Shown piece after piece: positions 50,601 through 62,907 of a stretch of DNA of 64,000 nucleotides. The position numbers were made by a program, and so were the translations under genes. Origin of the DNA: Thermomucor indicae-seudaticae (taxonomy: Eukaryota > Mucoromycota > Mucoromycetes > Mucorales > Lichtheimiaceae); NCBI GenBank assembly GCA_000787465.1, contig JSYX01000069.1, positions 1 through 64,000 of the forward strand, given 5' to 3'. Under the pieces are notes generated by a model that was not told the origin of the DNA, made no database searches, and saw nothing but the letters and a program-made list of their open reading frames with translations. How positions within the stretch are numbered: the stretch's first letter is position 1; each line of letters opens with the position of its first letter.

Positions 50601-52343
50601 ATGGATCCATTCTTTACAGATATAAATGCGTTTCTCGAGCAACAAAATGTAGCAGACTTGGAGAATGCGCAGCAGGAAATGTCTTGGTCTATGGACGCAA
50701 TGTCACAGTTCCCGCATTCATCCCAGTCTGCAGAGTCGTCCACGTCGTTCGCTCAGCAATCCATGTCCGTTATGCATCATCCACGACAGCCGTCTTCTAT
50801 GGGTCAAACGCCGGCAATCAACATTCCTGAGAACTTTCCCTCCAACATCATACCCCTTGGTGCAGTGCCGCCTCAAACGCCGTTCTTGACAGCCGAGCAG
50901 CATGCCTCAATATCCGGACAACAGCAACAGCCCATGTTGGATCAAAATGGTCAGCCTATAAAGATACGCAAAAAGCCTGGACGGAAACCGAATCCGGCTT
51001 CACCGGCCTTGCGAAAAGCTCAAAACCGCGCGGCACAGCGAGCATTTCGAGAACGGAAAGAAAGACATTTGCGCGAACTTGAAAATACTATCCGGACTTT
51101 GCGCGAGCAACGGAATAATGCGGTCCAGGAGTTGAACGCAGTGAAAGCGAAATTGGATGGATACAAAGCCGAGAACTGGTACTTGCGAGGCGTGGTGCTG
51201 ACGCTGCAATTTGTGTGTCTGCACCACAATATCCAAATTCCTAACCATTCGCCATATCTGACGGAGGAAGCGTTAAGTGATATGGCACGGACATCTCCTC
51301 ATGCCATTGAGGCATACGTCAACGCTTATACGCGAAATAATGTCGATTTGAAGCCAACCCTGGCTTCGCAACTGGCAAATGTTTCAAAGGCAGAATTCGA
51401 AGAACCGCCTACAACGTACGAAGAACAGACGGTCCATCATGAGCAGCTTATCCGAGAAAAGAGTAATACATTCGATATGACGATCGATCCCGTCGTTCTA
51501 CAAAGACAGTCTTCAGAAACGCCCCAACCGACAATCACTGAAACGGCCATGTCCGGTAATTGTAGCGCCCGAAATAACGACCTTGACGTGGCAAAAGTCA
51601 AAAACGAGCCTGAAGACGAGACGGACTTGCCAAATCCTCCTTCTCCAGAGAAAGAGTCGTCTATATCTAGTCTGGGGGCTATTCAGCGGATTCGAATGCA
51701 GCTTAGGATTCAATCTACTCTTACGACATTCGGGAACTCAAGCGTTCGATTACAGCCAACCTTACTGCAACTCACTATTCCACACGACCCGCGTATTGAC
51801 CTTATCCCAACGCCTCATATGCGTGATCGCATGATACTCTTTAGGGATATTATGGATTATGATCGCTGCTTCTCTATGCTACTGAATGGTGCTGTGTATC
51901 ATGGAGGGGATCCTACTTTGTCTGAAAGCTGGGAGCTCCCTGCCGAATTCTTTAGCGAGTTTTGGTACGTAAAACGGGGCTTCTTTCTAGTCTGCGGTTG
52001 GTTCTAGATGACTGACATACGGTTTCTCAGGTACTTGACCATTAATTACGACTACAGCAAGACCAACAAGTGGCGGCGTCTTAAGGGTCTTCCAGAAGTT
52101 GAGCTAGGTCCAAAGGATTCCGTTTCGCGACGGAATTCACTGGATCGGCAGCATCAAATGTGGGGTGATGATATTTATGGCCATTTCCCCGAACCCATGC
52201 CCACACTACAACCTTTGACCGAGTCTAGGCGAGCTGGGAAAAGTGCGTCTCCGAGTCAAGAATCCCATCCAGTGTATGAGCAACTGATGGGTTCTCCTCC
52301 GGAAACACGCGAACCGATACGGTCACCGAGCCTTGGTAATTGA
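50601..52343 (+). CDS. bZIP transcription factor with DUF3425-type C-terminus (paralogue B)
   Basis: This has the same architecture as the divergent gene at 47316-49179. The segment KIRKKPGRKPNPASPALRKA leads into NRAAQRAFRERKERHLRELE, a Yap/Pap1-class basic region, then a coiled coil. The C-terminal domain reads TIPHDPRIDLIPTPHMRDRM and LNGAVYHGGDPTLSESWELP. Exon 1 runs 50601-51964, the intron is 51965-52030 (66 nt), and exon 2 restores FWYLTINYDYSKTNKWRRLK and ends SPSLGN. The N-terminal 100 residues are Gln/Ser-rich and look like an activation or disordered region. It lies about 200 nt downstream of the GPI-type gene on the same strand. Confidence 0.93.
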
Positions 52344-52510
52344 GATTGTGCTATCTGTTGAATCGATGGCGACGTGCTAACCTGTCTATAATCGAGTAGA
52401 TGCTATGATGGACTTGATGACTACACTTTCTACGATTTCACAGTAGTGATTTGATTACTTTGGCTCCATTCAATGCTTTTCCATTGTATATATGTCGTTT
52501 GATGAAGCTT

Positions 52511-53578
52511 TCAATGTAATATCTCTACACGACCTTTTACAGCAAGATGACCGTCGTAATTTTCGGCCCAAAGGTCATAAGTCTTCGTCACTCCTTGCTC
52601 GGATTGTCTACCGCAAAGTTTAATGGGCTCATTGACATAGAGAGGCTTTAGACAACGGTATTGAAACGACGCAACCTTGGATTCGTCCAGCGCGTCTCCG
52701 ATGTGAGACAAATGGCTCCGCAAGAGTGACATGAGCAGAGTGCCTGAGAGTGGTCCGTGCACTAGGCGCGCTAAGGAAAATAAATAAAGCGGGTCGGGGA
52801 GGTTTTCGTTTAGCTTCGGTATTTGGGTACAGCAAACTTTTCCTTTACTGACCGCGATGGTTTTCAACAGTGGTTGCATAAATGTGATCATAGTGTATCA
52901 AATGGGCGTTGAATGTAAGCGCTGAGTAGCGAAACAAGAGGATCGGCGTTGGTAGTATTGTCTGTGAGAACTGGGGTGACTTTTTCGCTATAGCACAGTT
53001 AGCTAGATAAGAGACGAGACAGAGACAGGATGGAGAAAAGACTTGCCAGAGATTGGGCGCGACGAGGGACTTGCATCTTGGTGTAAATAGACCAGACACC
53101 GCTTTTCACGCATGGACCAGCCGTGCGTATTGTAAATGTCCTTATTCAGCCAAACGAAAACGGAGGACTCTGCGCGTTGCTCGACGCGGTCCACAGTGGT
53201 CGTCATGGTGACAGAGTCCCCGACACGTAGAGGGTTCGTGCTGCTGAAAGTGAGCTCCGCGCCTCCCCACAGACGCTGTACGTACGGCGGAGGAGGAACG
53301 AAATCAGTTTCGTAGCCATCGGATGCTAATGCCTCTTCAGGGGTACGCGGTGGAAAGTAAACGTGATGGTACGTGGCAGGTACAATAGTTCCAGATTCCG
53401 GCATCACATTGTGCTTGAAGGGCAAAGCCGACTCATTGAGCGTATTCGCCAGCAGATTTAATGGTGATGCAGTTACGACATCGACAGCCTTTGTCTGATG
53501 CGAGCACACATTGTCCCGCCATACTGCAAAAGTCGTGTAATAGCGGTGGCGTGGCACGACGCGGGTATACCGTAACAT
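52511..53578 (-). CDS. HTD2: Mitochondrial 3-hydroxyacyl-thioester dehydratase (HTD2-type hot-dog fold)
   Basis: The enzyme is expected to dehydrate 3-hydroxyacyl-ACP/CoA in mitochondrial type II fatty-acid synthesis. A related mesaconyl-CoA hydratase role is possible. The N-terminus (MLRYTRVVPRHRYYTTF) looks like a presequence. Exon 1 includes YVQRLWGGAELTFSSTNPLR and VFVWLNKDIYN. Exon 2 carries the family hallmark LLFRYSALTFNAHLIHYDH with the catalytic His region. Exon 3 has LVHGPLSGTLLMSLLRSHL and ends VKGRVEILH. The first intron (52988-53046, 59 nt) appears to use a GC donor (GCAAGT) and TAG acceptor. It ends about 70 nt from the G-alpha stop. Confidence 0.92.
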
Positions 53579-53647
53579 GACGCTGTGAGTTAGGGCAAGG
53601 CCAATAGTATTTTTTCTTCTTTTGGAGCAAACTGTACAGCCAATTAT

Positions 53648-55160
53648 CTACAGGACAAAGGTACTCAAATTTTCGTTTAATATGATATCAGATACTGCGA
53701 CCATGACATTCTCCAGTAGGTTTCTATCGGTGGCATTCGTAAAGTATGTATAGGTACACTTGTTGGGGTTTCGGTTTAATCTTTCGAATCGCATTTTGAA
53801 GTATTTGCAGCCAGCCTCAAAGTCGTATTCCTTCCCTAATGCAAGTTCATTTAATAAGAATTACCCAAGCAATAGCTTATGCTACTTCTTTACCATTGTA
53901 ATCCGGAAAATATTTTGATATAGGAGTAGTCGCGATCTTTTTCCGGAAAACGTCAATCTTGTTCATAAAGAGGATCATTGAAGTCTTTTCAAACCAGGGA
54001 GAGTTGCAGATGTTGTCAAACAGCATCAGGGCTTCATGCATCTGCCATTTGTGCCTGCATAAGCTTAATCTTTTTCGCTCCACTGCCTTATTTAGAGATC
54101 TACCTGATTCTGCAACGACATGAGCAGAATAATGAGCGAGCGCTTACCACTAGGTACTTACTGCATCCCTGTCTTCCATCAGACATCGATCATATCCACT
54201 GATTGCAACCACAAACAGAACAGCCGTGACATCCTGAAAGCAGTGCATCCTACGTAGCATTCTTAATATGGCCCCAATCTAGGTATCCAAAGGAACTTTT
54301 ACAAACCATTTTTTCCGCTCACTCCTTTGTCCACCGACGTCCACCAGTCTGTAGGTTAAAGACTTGATATAAAAAACCGCTTCTGTTATTCCTGTCGTCT
54401 TTGAGCGACAGTTTATGATATCCTGGTCCGAAGGGCAATAATATTGGCTCCACAAACGATCCAAGTCGTTGTAAAAGCTTTCATGCGGAACCCCACAACG
54501 TTAACATCAATGGTCAATGCCACAGCGCCTAGGCTCACTTACTAGGATCCATTATCCTGCAGAGCAAATGCGTCGCCGAATTTACGAGCTTCCTGTATCC
54601 CCGGATCGGCCCATAGCCGTTTTAGAGGCTCTAGAAATTGTTCTGGATAAGGCATATTGGATCGGATCGGAGGTAGGTCTACAAACAGGGGAAAATATTG
54701 CTGTGGTAATCAGAGCCATTAGAACTTGGGTTTGACGTAGTAAAAGCACTCCTTATATATCCCTCTACGGACCTCTAAAGATGTATCTTCCAGAGTGATG
54801 CCTTCATGATCCAGTATTTCAAGTAGCGTCTCCATGATATTGTAAACATTGTTAAAGACAATCACACGATAATTCTCGCGTTCCGCGGCGTCAAATCCAG
54901 CAGTATGTATCAACTTCATCTGTTTCAGCACCGTAGATTTGCCTGATTCTCCAGCACCTTAGAAGGGAGAACTTTTAGCCAGTGCTTCTTCCTGGCCGAT
55001 GCGTGTGTAACACGCTTGTTTTACCAAGCAGCAATAACCTGACTTCTGTCTTCATTCTTCTTCCTTCGGCTCTGATCTGCCTGTCGATTGTTTGACTTTG
55101 CTGTGCACTAGCGCTCTCCTCTGCCGTTCTTTTAGATAGACAACTGTTGCAGGTCCCCAT
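53648..55160 (-). CDS. Heterotrimeric G-protein alpha subunit
   Basis: This signal-transducing GTPase acts on the inner face of the plasma membrane. The start [11 protein letters not shown] has Gly2, Cys4 and Ser6 for N-myristoylation and palmitoylation. P-loop: [18 protein letters not shown]. Helical domain: [20 protein letters not shown] and FALQDNGS. Switch I region: [13 protein letters not shown]. Switch [17 protein letters not shown], spliced to [17 protein letters not shown]. Guanine specificity: [13 protein letters not shown], and TNATD in place of the more usual TCATD. All nucleotide-binding elements are intact. The C-terminal tail is [14 protein letters not shown], which lacks the Cys at -4 found in Gi-like subunits. 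At least six introns of about 55-75 nt are present. Confidence 0.95.
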
Positions 55161-55927
55161 GATCTCACCGTCTAATGTTTGCAATGAAGATGCATTACAC
55201 ACAAGCGCAGAGACAATAAGTACGACAATCCGATACCCTCGGTAATGCCAGAATCTGATCGCATTATCGAATTCGTACTCCGGTTATGCGAATCTGTCTT
55301 AAACATAATGGCTCTTGCAAAGCTCCATTGTGGCAGTAACCGGAAGTGTCTACGGCGCGGCGGACACCGCAGAATATGCCAGAATAGTGAAAAATATCGA
55401 GTACTTGATTTATGCATATGCAATAATATGACAAATCCGTGCCATTCTCTTGAATTTGCATCTCTTATCCTTTTTCTTGCATGTGTGGTATATGGCACCA
55501 CAAAGCAGACGATGACCGTCGGAGTTTTGGGTCCAATGAAACCCTGGTAGAAGATGAAATGGATTCGCCAATCATTTACTAAGCATCTACATCTTTTGTT
55601 ACGGCTAATGCTGATCGGATTATCGAGCACCGGATTATCGCGCGGGGTCTGTAAAATGGGAAACATGACTGACCATGCTTTGGGATTTCCATAATCGAAA
55701 CGCTTGCTTTGATCACGAACATCTCGTAGAACCAATAATGTTGGATTCGATTAGATTATTCCAATTTTGTTTCTCGTTTACTAGGAAACAGTCGCTATAA
55801 CAACATATTGCATTACTAGAAGTACATATTGTACATAGAAGGGTGAGTAGTAGTATTATGTTGACAAATACAAAAAGGATGAAAAGGTTCCCAATTCCAG
55901 ATCAGGAAATCAAGAGAGCCAAGGCGA
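55161..55927. other. Intergenic region upstream of G-alpha, no supported gene
   Basis: Long but unsupported frames overlap on both strands, for example 55172-55735 (-). They show no domain and overlap the G-alpha promoter side. I see nothing else here. Confidence 0.5.
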
Positions 55928-57759
55928 TTAAGCAATATCCTTGGTGTCTTCCATCTTTTCATTGGTTGGTCCATCAAAGATGATGGGCGTTCTTTTCTTA
56001 AATGCCCAGACAGAACCCTTGAAAACTTCGTCCATTTCCTCCAAAGACTTGCCCTTGGTTTCAGGGAAGAAGAGGTACACACAAACAGTCATGACTGAAG
56101 AGAAAAGAGAGTTAAAATTTACATAAAGACGCGCAAAAAAGATCAAATAACTTACCATAGCAGCAGCAAGCAAAGAAGATGTATGTACCCCAGGTGATGG
56201 AGGCGAGCATGACAGGGACAATTTCACTGATGACAAAGTTGAACAGCCAGTTGGCAGCAGTCGAGATGGAAGTGCCCTTGGCACGAACGTTCAATGGATA
56301 GATTTCTGCCGGATAGACCCAGCCGACAGGACCCCAGGAGTAGGCGAAACCAGCGACAAAGAAGTAGATCATGACAATGCAGAAGTAGGAAGCATGGATG
56401 TTGTTGCCCATATACAAAGAGTTTTCGTCGGAAGCAGCGTCATAGTAGACCTCGCCCGTGGCGGCCATAACGATACCCGCAAGAAGCATAGCCGTACCCA
56501 TAAGTAAGGCACCGCTCATCAGGGTCATGCGACGGCCGAGCTTGTCAAGGAACAGGATAGCGGGAATCGTAGCAAGCATGTTCAAGACACCGTCAACACC
56601 GGATGCAATCAGAGTGGCGGAATTCTCACTGATACCGGCTTGCTTGAAAATGGTGGGAGCGTAGTACATGATACTGTGTGGTAATGGATAAGAAAAATGA
56701 TAGTTCAAACAATCGTATATCTACAGGGGCATTACCTGTTAATACCAGTGAATTGTTGGAAGATCTGGATAACAACACCGAGGATGAGACGACGGCGAAT
56801 GGTGCCCTTGAAGAGTTCCGTGTAGTCTGTTATCGCAATAGCCTTTTCGGTTTCAACAGCGAGACGGATGTCCTCGTATTCTTGGACGACAATGGGAGCT
56901 TCCTTGTCTCCGTTGGCGTGCAATTTGGCGAGAACTTCCAGGGCCTCCTCGTGACGTCCTTTGCTGAAAAGCCAGCGTGGAGAGTAAGGCAAGAAGAAGG
57001 CACCAAAGAACAGGATAATAGCAGGACCGATCTGGATACCGAGAGGGATACGCCACGAAGCCTGGCCATCGATGTGTTCCGTACCAGCGCCAATCCAGAA
57101 GGCAACCATAATACCGACAGTAATCATGAATTGTTGAAGGGAAATCAATCGACCACGGATTTCCTTGGGAGCTATAATCGAAGGCAAAATTATCAGCTTC
57201 CATTTTACCTTTTTTTTCACAACAAACCGCCATACCAAGCTCGGATTGATAGAGAGGAACAACCATGGACAAGGCACCGATACCGAGACCAGCAATGGCA
57301 CGGCCAACAACCATCAGGGCATAACCATTGGCGCCGGTTTGCATGGCGGCACCGGCAGAGAAGATCACAGTGAACACGATAATAGTCCGCTTACGACTAA
57401 TGATTTCAGCGGATTGACCTTTGAAGAACCGTTAATAATCATCGATCTATATATATGTTGCAAGAGAAAGGCCAATTACCAGCAATAAGAGCACCACAGA
57501 AACAACCAGCAAGCAAAAGACCGGTGATGGTACCCTTTTCGAGAGGAGTCAGGTAACTTCGTCCCGTCATCGTATAGATAAAATGCTCCATAGTCAAGAC
57601 ACTCTGTGTTTACATTCCAGGAAAATCAGTTAAAAGAATTTTTGACTGCTAAGCCGTTATATCGAGGCTTACACTAATGACACCAGTGTCATAACCGAAG
57701 CAGAAACCACCAATAGCCGCAAACAGAGTGACGGCGTAAAGTCGCCAGGTTGCTCCCAT
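55928..57759 (-). CDS. MFS hexose/sugar transporter
   Basis: This is a 12-helix sugar porter of the plasma membrane. The start at 57759 gives MGATWRLYAVTLFAAIGGFC then FGYDTGVIS. Later blocks are GRAIAGLGIGALSMVVPLYQ, IRGRLISLQQFMITVGIMVA, PYSPRWLFSKGRHEEALEVL, QIFQQFTGIN and SIMYYAPTIFKQAG. LDKLGRRMTLMSGALLMGTA, GWVYPAEIYPLNVRAKGTSI and VYLFFPETKGKSLEEMDEVF follow. The R-G-R, P-E-S-P-like, Q-Q-x-x-G-I-N and P-E-T-K-G motifs are all sugar-porter signatures. The stop is at 55928-55930. Introns are short. The substrate is most likely glucose or a related hexose. A TATA-like site lies about 65 nt upstream. Confidence 0.95.
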
Positions 57760-57821
57760 GATAAAATGTGGAGATGGAGAAGAAGGTGGGGAAGGGTGAG
57801 CTAAACCTTTGGGTGGTGCAA

Positions 57822-57831
57822 TTTATATAAA
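57822..57831 (-). promoter_or_regulatory. TATA-like element of the hexose transporter
   Basis: TTTATATAAA lies about 65-70 nt upstream of the hexose-transporter ATG. Position and sequence fit a TATA box; transcription evidence is not available here. Confidence 0.5.
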
Positions 57832-60800
57832 TGTCGGTCTTTTACCCCGCGCGTTGAGACCAATTGGACGGGTAGGACAAATGGCCCGCTTCACCTTTGT
57901 GAAACCGGAAAACAGACCTTCTCCACTTGGATGAAAGACGGGAGATGACTGTTACACAAGACTTCCTGAAAAGGAGTTTTTGCTTTTTTCCCAGATCCAA
58001 TACCACTGCACTTTTCAAGAAGTCTTGCGCTGGTAAGGAGCTGAATCGCGGGCTCTGTCCCACGCCTAGATTTCCCATAACCTGTGATATTCCCCCTGGA
58101 AAGGCAAAAAAAGAGGAGTCATTTTCACATAGTAAAAATTGTCCTGACAAGGGATACAAGTTTCCAAGAAGCATCTTGATCCAAGGGCATGGATGTATTT
58201 TCCTAATTCACTACATGATCCCTTCATAAAACACACTCAAAGAATTAAAAGCGATAAGGCCGTGGAAGCAACGTTTTTTAAAGCTTGGCAAATCGGGTAC
58301 CACAAAAGATGTTTTCATGTGAGAATTCGGGAAGTATTGGAAATAAAGAATGTCATGGCCATAATTGGGCTTTTCTTTTTGATTTATTCCGCCGCGGCGG
58401 CGGGTTCAGAAGAGCACAGGGTCTGAGGCAACCCTGACTGGTGTTTGTCATCCTCCATCCACGGTTTCACCACAGTAATGTCGTCCATTAGAGACTCTTG
58501 TTTGTGCATAAAGGCAACCGGAAGAAACGTGACGTTTCTACTCAAAGTATGAAGCATATGTCATATTTAATAATCTCTCGATTTCCTTGTAATCTGACTC
58601 ACTGTTTCGTCGTTGTCAGTGAACACATTTGCCATGTGCTATGACATGTTGCCGACGGTAACTGGCTATTGATATTTTACGCTCTCATTATTCACTGTAT
58701 TTTCACGGCTTGCTTGTACCAGCAATGTGAATCAAAGTCTTTTCGGTTCGAAATGTACTAACACTCTCTATTGGTACAATGTGGTAGCCTTTTTTCCGGG
58801 GATTCGGCAGTGTCAGGTTGATCCGCTACATTTGAAGTCAGCCATTGTCCCTTTTCTCTTTCAAATTCGGCGCCTTGATTGGTGAAACCATTTGCGGGAT
58901 CTCAAATCGGGGCCTTTCCACAAGAAAACTTCCCTTTGGGGTTCGATCGAGAACACTCCACACAGAACGCACGCTTATCGGGAACACTCCGTTTACAAAC
59001 TGAGCTCAGGAAACATCAACGCGGATGATACCGTTTTACCCGTCAAATACGCTGCAAAGGTGCTGTACAATTCGTGTTTTTGTGTCTTAATGACCCTTTG
59101 TATGTGAGCAAAGATATTCAGGGACCATCTTCTTTCGGTGATGATGCTTTGCTTCGGCATTATCATGATCGCTGACGGGCTCCTGGTGGATCTCATCATG
59201 GTCGTGCAGAATGCTGTCCATATAAAAATTGAAAAACTTTTCAACGCTCTATTTGTCAGCAGATAGCCAACTTGAATGAGCTATTTATATCTCGCAGCAG
59301 ACAGGTGATAAAAAGGTATGTCACAAGAGTGATTGATCGAGTGGAATGCTAGTTAAAATCTCATGACAAACCTTGTAACTGACTAGATTCCGCTTTCCGT
59401 CTACACAGCCTGTATTCCCTAACCGGACTCGTAACGATCATGCGTCGTTTTGCACCGCCACCATTTGTCGGCGTGAACACAATGGTTAAGGACGTGGTAC
59501 CCGAAGGGCAGAATTCTTCTTGAAACGAACAATATGGATATGGCGAATAAGACAACGCAAACGACGTCAGTGATCGAACGAAGGTTGCTCGATTAGATAT
59601 TGCAAAAACCCACAGAGCCTCAAGTATGAGGCAACCAGCAAAGGTTTGCTGACAATTAATTTGTAAAACACATAGTGATACATACGTGCACGAAGCAATC
59701 TCTCTTTATTCTCTGATAACAAGAGGCTTCAGTCGACTATTGAGAGATTGTCGGTAATGTTAGCTGTTGATAGACGATGTATCCGCGCCAATCAATGTCT
59801 GCGCCGCAATTCTCCTCGACGGTATGTAGCGAAGCTGGCTGGCATTATCTGTGCTCAACGTTACCACAGATTCGGTACGCTCTTTTACAGGAAGCTCTAA
59901 CCTTTTTCGTCTGTGACATGTGATGTGAATGGAGCAAACGCGATGATCAAACGGACTCACCAATTGTGAACGGTACAATGGACCCAATCCAGGTCAAAAT
60001 GGCGCTTACGATCGAAGTGAAGCATCTATTCCTTCCGCTTGAATAGTGAAGTTCGAATCTCTTTGGTGAACTCCTATGCAAAATATCAATACTGAATAGC
60101 AATGTGCGACTTAACGCCTTCAAACTGGTCGATGTACGCCAAAAGTGGCTCAGACAGCTCGGGCATTGCTTTGGCCTCAAAAGCTGCTATTCCATCAAGT
60201 CCTTCAGAAGTGAACACTTCGGACCGGAGGTAATTCTCATCGGTGGCATCTATGATCCAACTATGGCATGGACTAAAGAGCACACTTCAGCTTCAATCTG
60301 CTCTACTGCCAATGTTTCCATCATGCTCACACTTCGTGTTGGCAGATTATCGCGGGCCTTCTGCTGCGCTTCCAACAGCTGCTGTCTTCCATAAAACCGG
60401 TCTTGGTAGGTGGAAGAACGCCAGAACGTAAAATTATCGAGTAAGTTTTGCCAGCGTGGGTGGCCACCGCAAAATCGTACTCTTTAACAGGAGCAGGAGA
60501 CACTATTAAACTCTCTTAAGGTTTTCTTTCGCTTCGGTCATGCATGGAGATTTTCTGACATTTTCTGTAGATTTGCAGGCGCATTTGTTGATTTAGAGAT
60601 TTGCAGTCAACAAGCGGAGACGATTTTCCCGTGGTGTCAGTTCGATCCAATGTACAAATCGTTGGGTATGAAGAGAAGAATTGCTACTTGCTGCATATGC
60701 AGACTGTTCTCCTTGAAGTCGCGGATCAGACCCGCAACGCAAAATGGACAATGGAGCGTCTTTTTGGAAATTAGACGCTCTCAAAGGAGCAATGATCGAC

Positions 60801-60937
60801 ACTCATTGTTCAAAGCTACTGTTTGCTTATTGTTCGCTATGCATCCTTCAGGTCTCGCGACACGAGATATAAATTGCGCAGCTCTTCCTTAGGGCATCTG
60901 CTTCATAAAGCCTTTTCACCTTTTAGCTCTAACAGCC
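57832..60937. other. Large gene-poor interval between hexose transporter and chitinase
   Basis: I see no complete gene in about 3.1 kb. A GC-rich palindromic CCGCCGCGGCGGCGG occurs at about 58389-58403. On the minus strand at 60100-60430 two protein-like pieces (QDRFYGRQQLLEAQQKARDN and SEVFTSEGLDGIAAFEAKAM) lie in different frames and may be exons of an unrecognised gene or remains of one. Other frames are short. The left part should include the hexose transporter's regulatory region. Confidence 0.45.
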
Positions 60938-62907
60938 ATGATATTCTTTTCGCTGACACTTGGCCTGCTGGCTTTTTTGCCAGCAGTTTCCTTTGGTCAC
61001 AAATTTGATCCCCTGGAGCACACGAATTTTGTCAATTACTGGTGGGAACTCGCGTCAATGCATTTTTGTCGAGCGCAGTAATAGGCTCATCAGGCGGGCT
61101 TTGTTGATAAATACAGGGGTCAGAATTCTGCCAGTGTGGATGGATCTTCCCAAAGTGGGCAAAAAGTGAGCAGCAGATGCCTCCACAGCCTCTAGAAAAG
61201 GTAGCCATGTGTTGTAAAGCGATTATCATACTATTGCCAAAGATGACACTCAAGACATTATTGTTGTATCGTTTCTATATCAATTTGGTATAACCAATAT
61301 GCAAAGTTTGAGCGATTCTTATGATACTGAAGAAACCTTGAAACAGGGATCAACTTGGACCTTGCGATTGATTTGTCTTCTACAAGTAAGAATTGTGCAG
61401 GGACATTTAAAGGTAAGTTCGTCCCCTCACAAGCCTTGGAAAATAACTAATGGCGGCGTCAGGCACAAGTCTTTTGAATTGTCCCAGCATGGGATCAGGT
61501 CAGCTACCTATAACTGCGTAATCTGGTTATCTTCTAAAATTACAGGTTAGATATTGGATACTGTCAGTCTCGCGAAAAGAAGATTTTGTTGTCGCTGGGT
61601 GGGGCTACAGCAACTTACGGCCTCAAATCGGCAACAGATGGTCAATATGTGGCAGATCGACTTTGGAACTCCTTTGGCGGGGGATCGGGCACAGTGAGAC
61701 CCTTCGGCAACGTGTCTGTCGATGGATTCGACCTTGATATTGAAGCTGGTGAAAAGGACGGATACACTGCGTTCGTTGAGCGAATGCGCGAGCACTACGG
61801 TTTGTGTTGTATTGCTCTTTTCCTTTGAAACCAATCATGTCTGCTGACAGATGTCGAGCAGCTTCCGATCGGTCCAAAGAGTACTACATATCGGCAGCGC
61901 CACAATGCCCGTATCAGGACGAGTATCTCTCAGATACATTAAATAGTGCATGGTTTGATTTTGTTTGGTACGTGATATTGTGCACAGGAGCAGTACAGTA
62001 CCAGCAATCTTATTAGAAATCGCTATTACTTCATTGCAGGATTCAGTTTTACAATAATGTAGGTGTATACGGTACTACGACGTATTTCATTGCAACTAAT
62101 TGCTTCTATCCTAAAAGTATTGTAATTTGCTAAGCGACCAATTTAATTACGATACATGGCATGAATGGACTCGGACGAAGGCGATCAACAAAAACGTACG
62201 GTTATATATTGGCATTCCCGGTAGCCCTACAGCAGCAAGCAATGGATATGTCTCGTACAGTCAGCTGATTGGCAAGATCGACCAGATCCGCTCCAAATAC
62301 GAGTCATTCGGTGGCATCATGAGGTGGGATGCTTCAGCAGCTTATTCCTATACTGAGGATGTGCAGCCCAACTACGCTGTGGCTGTATCTCGGTTCCTGC
62401 ACAGGTAAATGACTGATTATTACACCTGCAATATAAACCATCTAATGTAGCAACAGTCTAAACGCGTCTGAAAACCTCTCATCCAGCCCGCTTGAGCCTT
62501 CACCAACCATCTCAGATATGGTTTCGACTACGGCGATCAGGAGTTGGCTCACAACTACCTTGGCTGCTACAATGACCAGCCCTCTTTCACCACCTTCTTC
62601 TCCTCCTGCTGCGATCGATTCCCGACAATGCTCTTCCTCGATGCCCAATGTGATTTGCATTGGATCCATGTATGCTCAGTGCGTGTACGGTCAATGGCTT
62701 TTACGACCTTGCGCTCCTGGACTTGTCTGCCAATCCGACGATGGGGTTGCTTTTTGCGGTTTCCCTGTCGACAGCCGAGAAGGATCCCTGGTGCCCAGTC
62801 CTTCCGGCGATCGACGCGCAAATGAATACTCTCTCTCCTACTTTGCCGTCTCGATAGCAATGCCTCTATCCAGTTTCATGCCAACTTTGGCAATATGGAT
62901 AACATGA
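60938..62907 (+). CDS. GH18 chitinase with C-terminal chitin-binding-like module and GPI-type tail
   Basis: This is a class III-type fungal chitinase that hydrolyses beta-1,4-linked GlcNAc in the cell wall. A signal peptide (MIFFSLTLGLLAFLPAVSFG) starts at 60938. NYW spliced to GQNSASVDGSSQSGQK follows, then DTQDIIVVSFLYQFG and LLSLGGATATYGLKSATDGQ. The catalytic motif is VDGFDLDIEAGEKDGYTAF (D-G-x-D-x-D-x-E). Later come YYISAAPQCPYQDEYLSDTL and FGGIMRWDASAAYSYTEDV. After an intron at about 62405-62450, a Ser/Thr/Pro linker leads to a Cys module (CVYGQWLLRPCAPGLVCQSD) resembling CBM19. The protein ends in a hydrophobic tail compatible with GPI anchoring. Several early junctions were not resolved exactly. 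Confidence 0.9.

Noticed and set aside
55172..55735. 187-codon minus-strand frame upstream of G-alpha
   Set aside because: It has no domain, sits in the promoter side of a solid gene, and its composition looks non-coding.
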